Origin: an uncultured Collinsella sp. | GTDB taxonomy: Bacteria > Actinomycetota > Coriobacteriia > Coriobacteriales > Coriobacteriaceae | DNA: 53,674 nt | Direction of reading: 5' to 3' | Assembly (NCBI GenBank): GCA_959605475.1 | Contig: CAUHFS010000007.1 | Coordinates: 1 to 53,674 of the forward strand | In this document: positions 44,879-52,548 of the stretch, piece by piece | How the letters are laid out: each line of letters opens with the position of its first letter | Position numbering within the stretch: the first letter of the stretch is position 1 | The notes under the pieces: generated by a model | What the model was told of the DNA's origin: nothing | The model's database searches: none | What the model saw: only the letters and a program-made list of their open reading frames with translations | Program-made: the position numbers and the translations under genes

Positions 44879-45208
44879 CTACTCGTCACTCAAATCGACA
44901 GCGAAGACTGATGTCGGAAGCGACGCCTCGTTGCCTCCGCCATCCCGCATCTGTCTCACGACATTTTTCGCGCGCTCGACAATAAGCTCCTCAAGCTCTT
45001 TCTCGCTCACGCGCTGAATAATATCTCCCGGTTGACAATCAAGCTCATCACAGATATCGAGAAGCGTCTTTAGGCGAATAGCTTTTATCTTTCCGTTTCT
45101 AAGCTTTGAAATATTAGCCGGAGTATGCCCCGTCGCCCGAATCAGATCAGCGCTGGTCTTTCCGGTCTTAAGCAGCTGCGTCTCAAGCTCGATGATGAGA
45201 TAGCTCAT
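44879..45208 (-). CDS. Small Cro/CI-type HTH regulator (YozG-like)
   Basis: A 109-residue regulator with a helix-turn-helix at about 10-60: LLKTGKTSADLIRATGHTPANISKLRNGKIKAIRLKTL, then CDELDCQPGDII, which is the pattern of HTH proteins partnered with DUF2975 membrane proteins. A polar C-terminal tail of about 40 residues follows. GGAGGAAAC precedes the ATG. It lies eight bases after the DUF2975 gene, so both are made together. It is the best candidate to bind the palindrome upstream of this pair and the related site before the ABC exporter. Confidence 0.9.
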   Translation of the reverse strand: MSYLIIELETQLLKTGKTSADLIRATGHTPANISKLRNGKIKAIRLKTLLDICDELDCQPGDIIQRVSEKELEELIVERAKNVVRQMRDGGGNEASLPTSVFAVDLSDE

Positions 45209-45216
45209 GTTTCCTC

Positions 45217-45777
45217 CTACACAAGCTCGTCAGACTGCTCTTGGAGCAGCGAGGCATAACTCCAGATCGCCGAGATAAACAAACAGACAACTGCGCCGAT
45301 AAACGACCCCGCATCAAAGGTAGCGCCTTGGCAAATCTCAATAACGAAGGAATGAGGCACGATGTAAAGCTCCAGTCCGCCAATGGTGAGATTGACCGAT
45401 CCATAGGCACCGACAAGCGAAACCGCAGCGTTAACAGCAAAGGCAAGCGCGAGAACACGGATAAGCCGCACATGTGTCTTGGTAAAGGGCGAGACGCCTC
45501 GCGAGATGTTACGGCTGATCCCGCACAAAACGACAAGCGAAATACCCACGACGAGTGCCAGGCACAGTCCGCTTGGGATAACGATGCACCCGCCATTGAG
45601 AAGCGTCACGACACCGAAAGAATCGACAGAAGCAACGTTTGTAACCGCATACCAGATCACGTAAACAACCAACGCGGCAAAAGCGACGAGCATCCCTGCA
45701 AAAACGGCTGCCATGCAAAAACCAAGCTTCCTGATATTTTCGCCCGCCTTGGCCATACGCTGAACGCTGTTGGACAT
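45217..45777 (-). CDS. DUF2975 family membrane protein
   Basis: A 186-residue membrane protein with four predicted spans (about 17-43, 60-85, 105-130 and 155-175) and the family end IWSYASLLQEQSDELV, plus the loop NISRGVSPFTKTHVRLIRVLA. DUF2975 proteins are commonly encoded next to a small Cro/CI HTH protein, as here, and may modulate it at the membrane; that role is inferred. The start at 45777 has GAGGGTGAG six bases upstream; the open frame extends 33 residues further without a site and crosses the operator palindrome. Confidence 0.88.
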   Translation of the reverse strand: MSNSVQRMAKAGENIRKLGFCMAAVFAGMLVAFAALVVYVIWYAVTNVASVDSFGVVTLLNGGCIVIPSGLCLALVVGISLVVLCGISRNISRGVSPFTKTHVRLIRVLALAFAVNAAVSLVGAYGSVNLTIGGLELYIVPHSFVIEICQGATFDAGSFIGAVVCLFISAIWSYASLLQEQSDELV

Positions 45778-45797
45778 ACACTCACCCTCATCGACTC

Positions 45798-45831
45798 TAT
45801 CGTTATTCGAACAGTTTATCGAACAACGATA
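45798..45831. promoter_or_regulatory. 34-bp operator-like palindrome upstream of DUF2975
   Basis: TATCGTTATTCGA (45798-45810) and TCGAACAACGATA (45819-45831) are inverse complements at 12 of 13 positions, eight bases apart, 20-54 bases before the DUF2975 start. The right half recurs at the exporter promoter. It is probably the binding site of the HTH protein. Confidence 0.65.
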
Positions 45832-45919
45832 TGGATTGCATGCGGAAAGCCCCGCCAGTGCGCATAGGCCATTCACTAATCAGAAGGGGTGAGCGTGGAT
45901 TTTTGGACACGTATCGAAC

Positions 45920-45983
45920 GAGAGTGGATAATCTCCCACTTTTAGGCCGCCACCGGGCCTAAAACGGGAGATTATCCACTCTC
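45920..45983. repeat. 64-base near-perfect cruciform
   Basis: GAGAGTGGATAATCTCCC (45920-45937) is the exact inverse complement of 45966-45983, an 18-bp stem. Inside, TTTAGGCC (45941-45948) pairs with GGCCTAAA (45956-45963). Only a small internal bulge and a seven-base loop are unpaired. It lies between the Hpt gene stop and the DUF2975 operator. No T run follows on either side, so it is not a classical terminator. Confidence 0.85.
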
Positions 45984-46007
45984 ATAGTCATCAAGGCTCA
46001 CAGCCTC

Positions 46008-46364
46008 TTACTCGGCCGCCTCGCGCAGGGCCGACATCGTAGCCGCATATTGCTGCTGCAACGCATGCATTCCCGCGCGAGCGCCGTCAACGGCATCGGC
46101 GCCGCGCAGCGCTTCGGTCACCACGACCACCGGCTCGTACAGATTATCGAATCCCAGGTTCTGGCTCACGCCCTTGAGCGTGTGCGCTGCCATAAACGCA
46201 CCTTCGGCGTCTCCTGCCGCCATGGCGGCCTCCAGCTTGTCCATGCGCTCGTCATCCAAAAACTTGAGGGCAAAGCGGGCAAGCATTTCCTCGCCCATCA
46301 GCCGAGCGCACGCATCGTCATAATTAGCGCCGATCTTCTCATACGCCTCACGCATGGAAATCAT
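46008..46364 (-). CDS. Histidine phosphotransfer (Hpt) domain protein
   Basis: A 118-residue all-helical protein with the Hpt signature AAHTLKGVSQNLGF; H61 is the phosphate-accepting residue. It would shuttle phosphate to or from a receiver domain. The gene is 23 bases downstream of the REC/HD-GYP gene on the same strand, and no hybrid kinase is nearby, so the receiver of the neighbour is its likely partner. AAAGGAG lies ten bases before the ATG; an internal ATG three codons on is a possible start. Confidence 0.9.
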   Translation of the reverse strand: MISMREAYEKIGANYDDACARLMGEEMLARFALKFLDDERMDKLEAAMAAGDAEGAFMAAHTLKGVSQNLGFDNLYEPVVVVTEALRGADAVDGARAGMHALQQQYAATMSALREAAE

Positions 46365-46387
46365 GGATTAAAACTCCTTTGGTCAAA

Positions 46388-48268
46388 CTAAATCGTGGGA
46401 AACGCGACGACGTCGGCGGGGCGTGCCAACGTCTCGGCAATTTGGTCTTGCACCTCGAGCAGGCAGTCGAGCAGCAGCGGGTTAAAGGTGCCGCACTTGC
46501 CGTCCAGGATCATCTGGATTGCCTCCTTGTGCGGGATAGCGTCCTTATACACGCGCACGCTCGTCAGCGCATCGTACACGTCAGCCACCGAAACCACCTG
46601 CGCGGCAATGGGAATTTCGTCGCCCTTAAGGCCATCGGGATAACCCTTGCCGTCCCAGCACTCGTGATGCCAACGCGCAATCTGGTACGCATATTCCATA
46701 AGCGCATTGCCGGCGTGATGGCTACCCAGCTCAAGCAGCATGTCGGCGCCGATCGTAGTATGCGTCTTCATAATCTCGAACTCCTCGGACGTAAGGCGTC
46801 CGGGTTTGTTGAGAATCGCATCGTCAATCGACATCTTGCCGATATCGTGCAGCGCCGAAGCCAGGGCAATCGTGGAGCGCTCCTCATTGTCGAGGGAGAC
46901 CGTGCCGCTACGCTGGACCAGACAGCCAAGCAGCAGCTCGGTCAGCTTCTCGATGTTCGTAACGTGCCTGCCGCTCTCGCCGTTGCGAAGCTCCATGACG
47001 CCGGCCATGATGTCGATGAGCATGCGACTGTTCTTGACGCGCTCGTTGTACTGCTGGGACAGCAGGCTCGTCAGGCGGCGCTGTTTGGCGTACAGGCGGA
47101 TGGTGTTGCTTACGCGGCGGCGCACGACACGGGAGTCAAACGGGCGGTTGATATAGTCCGAGGCGCCCAGCTCGTACGCGCGCAGAACCATATCATCGGA
47201 ATCTTCGCTCGAAATCATGATGACAGGCAGATTGTCGATGCCCGATCGGCGCGACAGATCGGCTAGCACCTCAAAGCCGCTTATGCCCGGCATGACAATG
47301 TCCAGCATCACGAGCGACAACTCATCGCCATAGCGGTCGACCATGTCGAGCGCTGTACGACCGTTGTCGGCCTCGAGGATGCAATACTCGTCCTTGAGCA
47401 TCTCGTTGAGAATGGCTCGGTTCATCTCGGAGTCATCGACAATAAGCACCAAAGGCTTTTCGCTTTGGAAGGCCTCGATGGAATCGGCATCGGTCACGAC
47501 CGTACCGGCTTTTGCCTTAGCGCGGCTCAGTAACTGGGCAGCGCGGCCAACGCCCTCATCGACCGTCTCGCCATGAATGCGAACGCCACCAACACATGCC
47601 GTCAAGCTCACGTACTCATGGCCCGGAACAATCGTGGAACGAACGGCATCGGATACCTGATGTAGGCGACGGGTGAAGTCATCGGAGGGAATATTGGGCA
47701 TGACGACCACAAACTTGTCGCAGCCATAGCGCACAAGCTCGTCAGTCGAACGAATTCCGCTGCGTATGGCTGTCGCCACAGCACCGAGCGCAAGGTCGCC
47801 GGCATGACGGCCGCACGTATCGTTGAAGACCCTAAAATCATCAAGGTCGATCACCGCCACGCCGGCCTTCATGCGGGCGCTACGGAGCTTTTCCTCGTAA
47901 TATCGGCGGTTGCGCACGCTCGTCAGCACGTCGGTGTAGACAAGGTCCTCTTCTGCAGCCTCTTGCTCATCAATCGGACGCACCATCAGCAGGACGTGAG
48001 GCTCGCCTTCGACCTTCAGAGGGCGCAGGCGAGCGCGGTACTCGGTACCATCATTGAGCAGTTGCTCCGACACCTCATCGGAGTCTGCCAAAGCCTCAAG
48101 ACTCGACTGGCGCAAACAAGGACACCGATCGCCGGCGAGCAGGCAGTTAGGCTCGCTCTTAATCTGATCGGCCGACAGCAAACGCACCACGGGGTAGGTC
48201 TTCGCGACGCGGGCGACCTCAGCGGCAGCCTCCTCGTCGGTTAGATTGACCTCGTGATTATTGAGCAT
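46388..48268 (-). CDS. Degenerate GGDEF + REC + HD-GYP signalling protein
   Basis: A 626-residue cytosolic protein. Residues 1-105 form a PAS-like region with a Cys cluster (C42, C49, C51). A GGDEF-type domain spans about 107-265, but its signature reads GCDKF (182-186) where active cyclases have GGDEF. A receiver domain follows (about 272-390) with IVDDS and phospho-acceptor D323. HD-GYP spans about 410-610 with H474 and D475 in ASALHDIGKM and HHECWDGKGYPDG (534-546). The HD-GYP part probably degrades cyclic di-GMP; the GGDEF part is likely non-catalytic. AAAGGG precedes the ATG. Hpt is the next gene. Confidence 0.92.
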   Translation of the reverse strand: MLNNHEVNLTDEEAAAEVARVAKTYPVVRLLSADQIKSEPNCLLAGDRCPCLRQSSLEALADSDEVSEQLLNDGTEYRARLRPLKVEGEPHVLLMVRPIDEQEAAEEDLVYTDVLTSVRNRRYYEEKLRSARMKAGVAVIDLDDFRVFNDTCGRHAGDLALGAVATAIRSGIRSTDELVRYGCDKFVVVMPNIPSDDFTRRLHQVSDAVRSTIVPGHEYVSLTACVGGVRIHGETVDEGVGRAAQLLSRAKAKAGTVVTDADSIEAFQSEKPLVLIVDDSEMNRAILNEMLKDEYCILEADNGRTALDMVDRYGDELSLVMLDIVMPGISGFEVLADLSRRSGIDNLPVIMISSEDSDDMVLRAYELGASDYINRPFDSRVVRRRVSNTIRLYAKQRRLTSLLSQQYNERVKNSRMLIDIMAGVMELRNGESGRHVTNIEKLTELLLGCLVQRSGTVSLDNEERSTIALASALHDIGKMSIDDAILNKPGRLTSEEFEIMKTHTTIGADMLLELGSHHAGNALMEYAYQIARWHHECWDGKGYPDGLKGDEIPIAAQVVSVADVYDALTSVRVYKDAIPHKEAIQMILDGKCGTFNPLLLDCLLEVQDQIAETLARPADVVAFPTI

Positions 48269-48479
48269 ATGGCGCCCTTTCGATAGTTTCGCATGGTAGC
48301 GGTGGGTTCCAAATGCTACAAGGGTAACACCTTGTCGATGCAGGTAAGTACGTGAATGCTGTTACATTTTTATGAGTTGGCAGGCGGCACGATTGAAGTC
48401 GCAGACGTGAGGTTTTGAGCACATTTGTTAACACGGCCGAAACGTTTGCGGGTGAAGCCTGCTTTGGCCATTGCGGGTG

Positions 48480-49277
48480 TTAGAGCCCCAGGATGCCACG
48501 GACAGCCCGGGCAGCCGCTGCCGGGCGATCGCGCAGGCCGTTGTGCGCGCCAGGAACCGTTACGAGGGGGCAATCGAGATATTCGGCAGCCGCTCGCGTA
48601 CCAGCCTCGCGGGGCGTGCCAATCGAGAGCTCGCCCAGGAGCACGGCGGCCACCGTTTTTGACGCGCGAACGCTGTCCCAATCGGGAACGCAGGTCATAG
48701 TAATCCCGTATTCGTTTGCCATGAAACTGCGGCCGTTGCGCAGGGCATGCTTGGCTTCCGCTTCGGTCGTTCCAGGAGCCTCGGGGTCCATATCGCCGAG
48801 GGCTCCCAAGAAAAGCCGGAGCGCCCTTGAAACCTTTCCAGCCGCAATCATATCGAGCAAAACCGGAGCTGCGCCCATGCCGACGCCTTCGGCCGACACA
48901 GCCGGCTCATGCAGAATCGCACGGTCGACGAGATGGGGTTCGGTACGAAGAAGCTCCAGCGCCACCAACGTACCGGCGCTGTGCGCAAGCACATTTGTCG
49001 GAGCGCCAACGTGTTCGATCACGGCTTGCAGATCGGCGGCCTGAGCGGCAAGATCATAGCTGCCGTCTGCCGCATCGCTGCTGCCACCACAGCCGCGGCG
49101 GTCGTAGGCAATTACGCGGTAGTTGCGGCTGAGCTCACAAGCGATGCCGTCGAAAAATGTGCCGTCGACACAAGCGCCGTGCACGCACACCAAGGCAGGA
49201 GCATCAGGCGACACATCCGGGTCGGCATATTCGCGACAGGCAATCGTGGTGTCCGCATTCTCGACCGTAAAATCCAT
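48480..49277 (-). CDS. Alpha/beta-fold hydrolase
   Basis: A 265-residue hydrolase with the classic fold order: CVHGACVDGTFF (oxyanion loop), YDRRGCGGSS, nucleophile S100 in LAHSAGTLVAL, and a late His in VPGAHNGL (about residue 246). A helical lid lies at about 130-200. Substrates of such proteins cannot be told from sequence. GGGGGC is seven bases before the ATG. It is probably a single-gene unit, divergent from the radical SAM gene. Confidence 0.9.
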   Translation of the reverse strand: MDFTVENADTTIACREYADPDVSPDAPALVCVHGACVDGTFFDGIACELSRNYRVIAYDRRGCGGSSDAADGSYDLAAQAADLQAVIEHVGAPTNVLAHSAGTLVALELLRTEPHLVDRAILHEPAVSAEGVGMGAAPVLLDMIAAGKVSRALRLFLGALGDMDPEAPGTTEAEAKHALRNGRSFMANEYGITMTCVPDWDSVRASKTVAAVLLGELSIGTPREAGTRAAAEYLDCPLVTVPGAHNGLRDRPAAAARAVRGILGL

Positions 49278-49502
49278 GTTGTGCCCCCATCATCAATGCT
49301 CATCCAGTTGCACGTCAGCACGGTTGGATGGACCCGCATTGCTTTACACCTTGTTAACAGATTAACTTTACCCGACTCGAGGCTTTTCATGGCACGGCAT
49401 AATGCGCGACGTGAAAAAACGAAACTTGTAAAGCAAGAGCCCGCACCTTGCTTCGGAGCCGATGCTATGCTTAGGCACAATTGTCTTGAGGAGCATATGC
49501 CT

Positions 49503-50279
49503 ATGTCTACGTTTTTGAATGCCAGCCCCATCTTTGGGCCTGTTCGCAGCCGTCGCCTTGGTCTCTCGCTCGGTGTCAACATGATGCCGGCCAGCGGCAA
49601 AATCTGCACGTTCGACTGCATCTACTGCGAGAACGGCCTCAACGCCGAGCGCCCCTGCCATGAGCCGCACAACACAGCTGCCGTGGTACTCGACGCGCTC
49701 GAGGCAAAGCTGCGCGAGATGGCAGCCGAGGGCGAGCTCCCCGATGTGATCACCTTCGCAGGCAACGGCGAGCCCACCGCCGCACCGGAGTTTCCGCAGG
49801 CCATTGCCGGTGCCGTCGCGCTGCGCGACGAGCTTGCCCCAAACTCCAAGATCGCCGTGCTCTCCAACGGCACGCGCGCCGACCGCCCCGAGGTGCACGA
49901 CGCGCTCATGATGGTCGACGACAACATTCTTAAGCTCGATACCGTCGACCCGGCGTTTATCCGGCTGCTCGACCAGCCTGTTGGCCCCTACGACGTCGAG
50001 CACCAGATCGAGACGTTCGCAAGCTTTGACGGTCACGTTATTATCCAGACGATCTTTTTGACCGGCGAGTATCAGGGCAAGCCCATCGACAACACCGGCA
50101 AGGAGTACGTTGCCCCCTGGCTCGCGGCGCTTGAGCGCATTCGCCCACAAGAAGCGACCATCTACACGGTGGCGCGCGAGACACCGATCGCCGGCCTTGC
50201 CAAAGCGGCGCCCGAGGTGCTCGACAAGATCGCCGCACGCGTCCAAGCCCTCGGCATTCCCTGTCAGGTGAGCTACTAG
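49503..50279 (+). CDS. Radical SAM protein
   Basis: A 258-residue radical S-adenosylmethionine protein. The cluster-binding motif is CTFDCIYC (C35, C39, C42), followed by ITFAGNGEPTAAPEFP (the SAM-contact GGE-like strand), AVLSNGT and VMMVDDNILKLDTVDP-type strands. It resembles the family of small radical SAM proteins that lack extra cluster domains; the substrate is unknown. The ATG at 49503 is preferred: AGGAG lies nine bases upstream, against three for the ATG two codons earlier. Confidence 0.9.
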   Translation: MSTFLNASPIFGPVRSRRLGLSLGVNMMPASGKICTFDCIYCENGLNAERPCHEPHNTAAVVLDALEAKLREMAAEGELPDVITFAGNGEPTAAPEFPQAIAGAVALRDELAPNSKIAVLSNGTRADRPEVHDALMMVDDNILKLDTVDPAFIRLLDQPVGPYDVEHQIETFASFDGHVIIQTIFLTGEYQGKPIDNTGKEYVAPWLAALERIRPQEATIYTVARETPIAGLAKAAPEVLDKIAARVQALGIPCQVSY

Positions 50280-50371
50280 CGCGGCCGCCCGCCAGCAGCT
50301 AAATTAGCCCCATCCCAAATGAGCTGGTCTGCGGGTGGGCTATACTAGCTGCGGATGAAAGGAAGTTAGCC

Positions 50372-51259
50372 ATGTATGACAAAGGACCCGTGCCCGGCCG
50401 CAACGACGCTTGCTGGTGCGGCAGCGGCAAGAAATATAAGAAATGTCACAGCGCCTTCGACGAGCGCCTCGAGCGCCTGTGGGAGGAGGGCTGGGAGGTT
50501 CTGCCCCGTACGCTCTACAAGACGCCCGCCGACATCGAGGGCATCAAGCGCTCCGCCGCCATCAACGTGGGCGTGCTCGACTACGTAGGCGAGCGCATCG
50601 CCGCGGGCATGACCACCAACCAGATCGACCAGATGATCTACGACTACACCGTCGAACACGGTGGCACGCCGGCCGACCTCAACTACGAGGGCTACCCCAA
50701 GAGCGTGTGCACCTCGATCAATGATGTGGTCTGCCACGGTATCCCCTGCGATACGGACGTGCTGCACGAGGGCGACATCATCAACGTGGACTGCTCCACA
50801 ATCCTAGACGGCTACTTTAGCGACTCGAGCCGCATGTTCTGCATCGGCGAAGTCTCGGCCGAGCGCCAGCGCCTGGTCGATGTCACCCGCGCCAGCGTGG
50901 AGGCGGGTCTGGCAGCCGTCAAGCCATGGCTGCCGCTGTCCGTGATGGCCGAGGCAGTGCAAAAGACGGTCGAGGACGCCGGTTTTAGCGTGGTGCGCGA
51001 GTACGGCGGACACGGTATTGGCAAGGAGTTCCACGAGGACCCGTTTGTGGGCTTTACCACCGAGGCGCCCGATGTAGACACCATCATGGCTCCGGGCATG
51101 GTCTTTACCATCGAGCCCATGGTCAATGCCGGAGCGCCCGATATCAAGATTAGCAAGGGCGACGGCTGGTGCGTGCGCACCAAGGACGGCAGCGATTCGG
51201 CCCAGTGCGAGGTGCAGCTCGTGGTGACCGAGGACGGTTACGAGCTGCTCAGCTGGTAG
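50372..51259 (+). CDS. map: Type I methionine aminopeptidase with SEC-C zinc motif
   Basis: The 295-residue enzyme removes the initiator methionine from new proteins. Residues 1-28 carry a SEC-C type zinc motif (NDACWCGSGKKYKKCH: C14, C16, C25, H26), which in this subclass helps bind the ribosome or chaperones. The pita-bread catalytic domain follows with SINDVVCHGIP, the metal ligands in INVDCSTILDGYFSDSS, GHGIGKEFHEDP, FTIEPM and AQCEVQLVV. AAAGGAAG lies before the ATG. It is upstream of the 2-hydroxyacid dehydrogenase with a dispersed hairpin between them. Confidence 0.95.
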   Translation: MYDKGPVPGRNDACWCGSGKKYKKCHSAFDERLERLWEEGWEVLPRTLYKTPADIEGIKRSAAINVGVLDYVGERIAAGMTTNQIDQMIYDYTVEHGGTPADLNYEGYPKSVCTSINDVVCHGIPCDTDVLHEGDIINVDCSTILDGYFSDSSRMFCIGEVSAERQRLVDVTRASVEAGLAAVKPWLPLSVMAEAVQKTVEDAGFSVVREYGGHGIGKEFHEDPFVGFTTEAPDVDTIMAPGMVFTIEPMVNAGAPDIKISKGDGWCVRTKDGSDSAQCEVQLVVTEDGYELLSW

Positions 51260-51304
51260 CCGCACGGACGCCGGGCGCTTTATTTAAGCGTTTTGTCTGA
51301 TAAA

Positions 51305-51339
51305 ACCTGCCAAAATAAACCTGTCCCTTTTTGGCAGGT
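51305..51339 (+). repeat. CCTGTCCC-type hairpin repeat, copy 7
   Basis: ACCTGCCAAAA (51305-51315) pairs with TTTTTGGCAGGT (51328-51339) around TAAACCTGTCCC. It lies 45 bases after the methionine aminopeptidase stop and 19 bases before the dehydrogenase start. Confidence 0.85.
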
Positions 51340-51358
51340 CGAGCGGAGAGGACTGCTT

Positions 51359-52294
51359 GTGAACATCCTGGTTTTGCTGCCCGTCAACGATCGTCACCGC
51401 GCGATCCTCGAGTCGAGCGCTCCGGGCGAAGATTTTATCTACACGAGCGCCGACGCCGTCACGCGCGAGCAGGTCGCTGACGCCGACGTGATTCTGGGCA
51501 ACGTTGACCCCGCCATGCTCCCCGCATGCCAGCACCTCCAGCTGCTGCAACTGCAGACCGCGGGCTATGACGACTACCTTGCCGCCGGCACCGTGCCGGC
51601 CGAGGCTAAACTGTCTTGCTCGATCGGCGCCTACGGTCAGGCCGTAAGCGAGCACATGTTTGCCATGGTGCTGTCAATGATGAAGCACCTGCCCGGCTAC
51701 CAGGACCTGCAACGCGAACATCGCTGGGAGGATTTAGGTCCGGTCACCTCGCTCAAAAACGCCAACGTGCTGGTGCTGGGCGCGGGCGACATTGGCGGTC
51801 ACTTTGCCACGCTCTGCCGCAGCATGGGCGCGCACGTCCGCGGCATCAAGCGTCATCCGCTTGTCTACCCCATTGTATTTGAGGACATGGACGGCATGGA
51901 CGCCCTGTCCGAGCGCCTAGCCGAGGCCGACATCGTCGCATCCTTTATGCCCAGCACACCCGAGACCCGCGGCCTGGCGAACGCCGAGTTCTTCGCTGCG
52001 ATGAAACCGGGCGCCTTCTTTGCCAACGGCGGCCGCGGCGATCTTGTGGTCGCCGACGACTTGGTTGCCGCCCTGGAGTCGGGACATCTTGCCGGCGCCG
52101 CGGTCGACGTCACCGACCCCGAGCCCCTGCCCGCAACAAGCCCGCTGTGGGACGCGCCCAACATGCTCATCACGCCGCATATCTCGGGCTGGTTCCACCT
52201 AGAGGCCACGCTCAACAACGTGGTCGACATCGCCGCGGAGAACCTGCGTCACCTGCAAGCCGGCGAGACCCTGCGTTGCTGGATCGAACATTAG
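51359..52294 (+). CDS. D-isomer-specific 2-hydroxyacid dehydrogenase
   Basis: A 311-residue NAD(P)-dependent reductase of 2-keto acids. It has the N-terminal substrate domain with LQTAGYDDYL, the Rossmann motif VLGAGDIGGHFA, the Arg site NGGRGDLVV, the acidic residue in DVTDPEPLP, and the catalytic His in ITPHISGWF. The start is GTG at 51359, with GGAGAGG seven or so bases upstream; the longer open frame runs back into a dispersed hairpin repeat and is not protein-like. The substrate could be lactate, glyoxylate or a branched 2-keto acid. Confidence 0.9.
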   Translation: MNILVLLPVNDRHRAILESSAPGEDFIYTSADAVTREQVADADVILGNVDPAMLPACQHLQLLQLQTAGYDDYLAAGTVPAEAKLSCSIGAYGQAVSEHMFAMVLSMMKHLPGYQDLQREHRWEDLGPVTSLKNANVLVLGAGDIGGHFATLCRSMGAHVRGIKRHPLVYPIVFEDMDGMDALSERLAEADIVASFMPSTPETRGLANAEFFAAMKPGAFFANGGRGDLVVADDLVAALESGHLAGAAVDVTDPEPLPATSPLWDAPNMLITPHISGWFHLEATLNNVVDIAAENLRHLQAGETLRCWIEH

Positions 52295-52295
52295 G

Positions 52296-52323
52296 GATCC
52301 GCCGTTCTAACGAACGGCGGATC
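52296..52323 (+). terminator. Hairpin directly after the dehydrogenase gene
   Basis: GATCCGCCGTTC (52296-52307) pairs perfectly with GAACGGCGGATC (52312-52323); no T run follows. Confidence 0.55.
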
Positions 52324-52364
52324 AGTTGACGCTGCGCGCCGCCCAGAGCGACAATTTGTCATTC

Positions 52365-52406
52365 AAAAGGCAAGGCATGACCAGAAGGTCTATGCCTTGC
52401 CTTTTT
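52365..52406 (+). terminator. Strong intrinsic terminator
   Basis: AAAAGGCAAGGCAT with GACC pairs with GGTC and ATGCCTTGCCTTTTT, a long stem ending in a T run (52365-52406), 71 bases after the dehydrogenase stop. Confidence 0.85.
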
Positions 52407-52511
52407 CATGCCAACTTGTTCGCTCTGGACATCGCTCGCTGATGCTTGCTCAACCTGCGGTGTCTTAACAATTCTGTCCAGCTGTTGGCGTTGCGGCATT
52501 TGCCCAGATAA

Positions 52512-52548
52512 AACCGGCCAAAATGAACCTGTCCCTTTTTGGTAGGTT
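52512..52548 (+). repeat. CCTGTCCC-type hairpin repeat, copy 8
   Basis: AACCGGCCAAAA and TTTTTGGTAGGTT form an imperfect stem around TGAACCTGTCCC. It abuts the aminopeptidase stop codon (52549-52551); on the minus strand it is followed by TTTTATC and could end that transcript. Confidence 0.8.
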
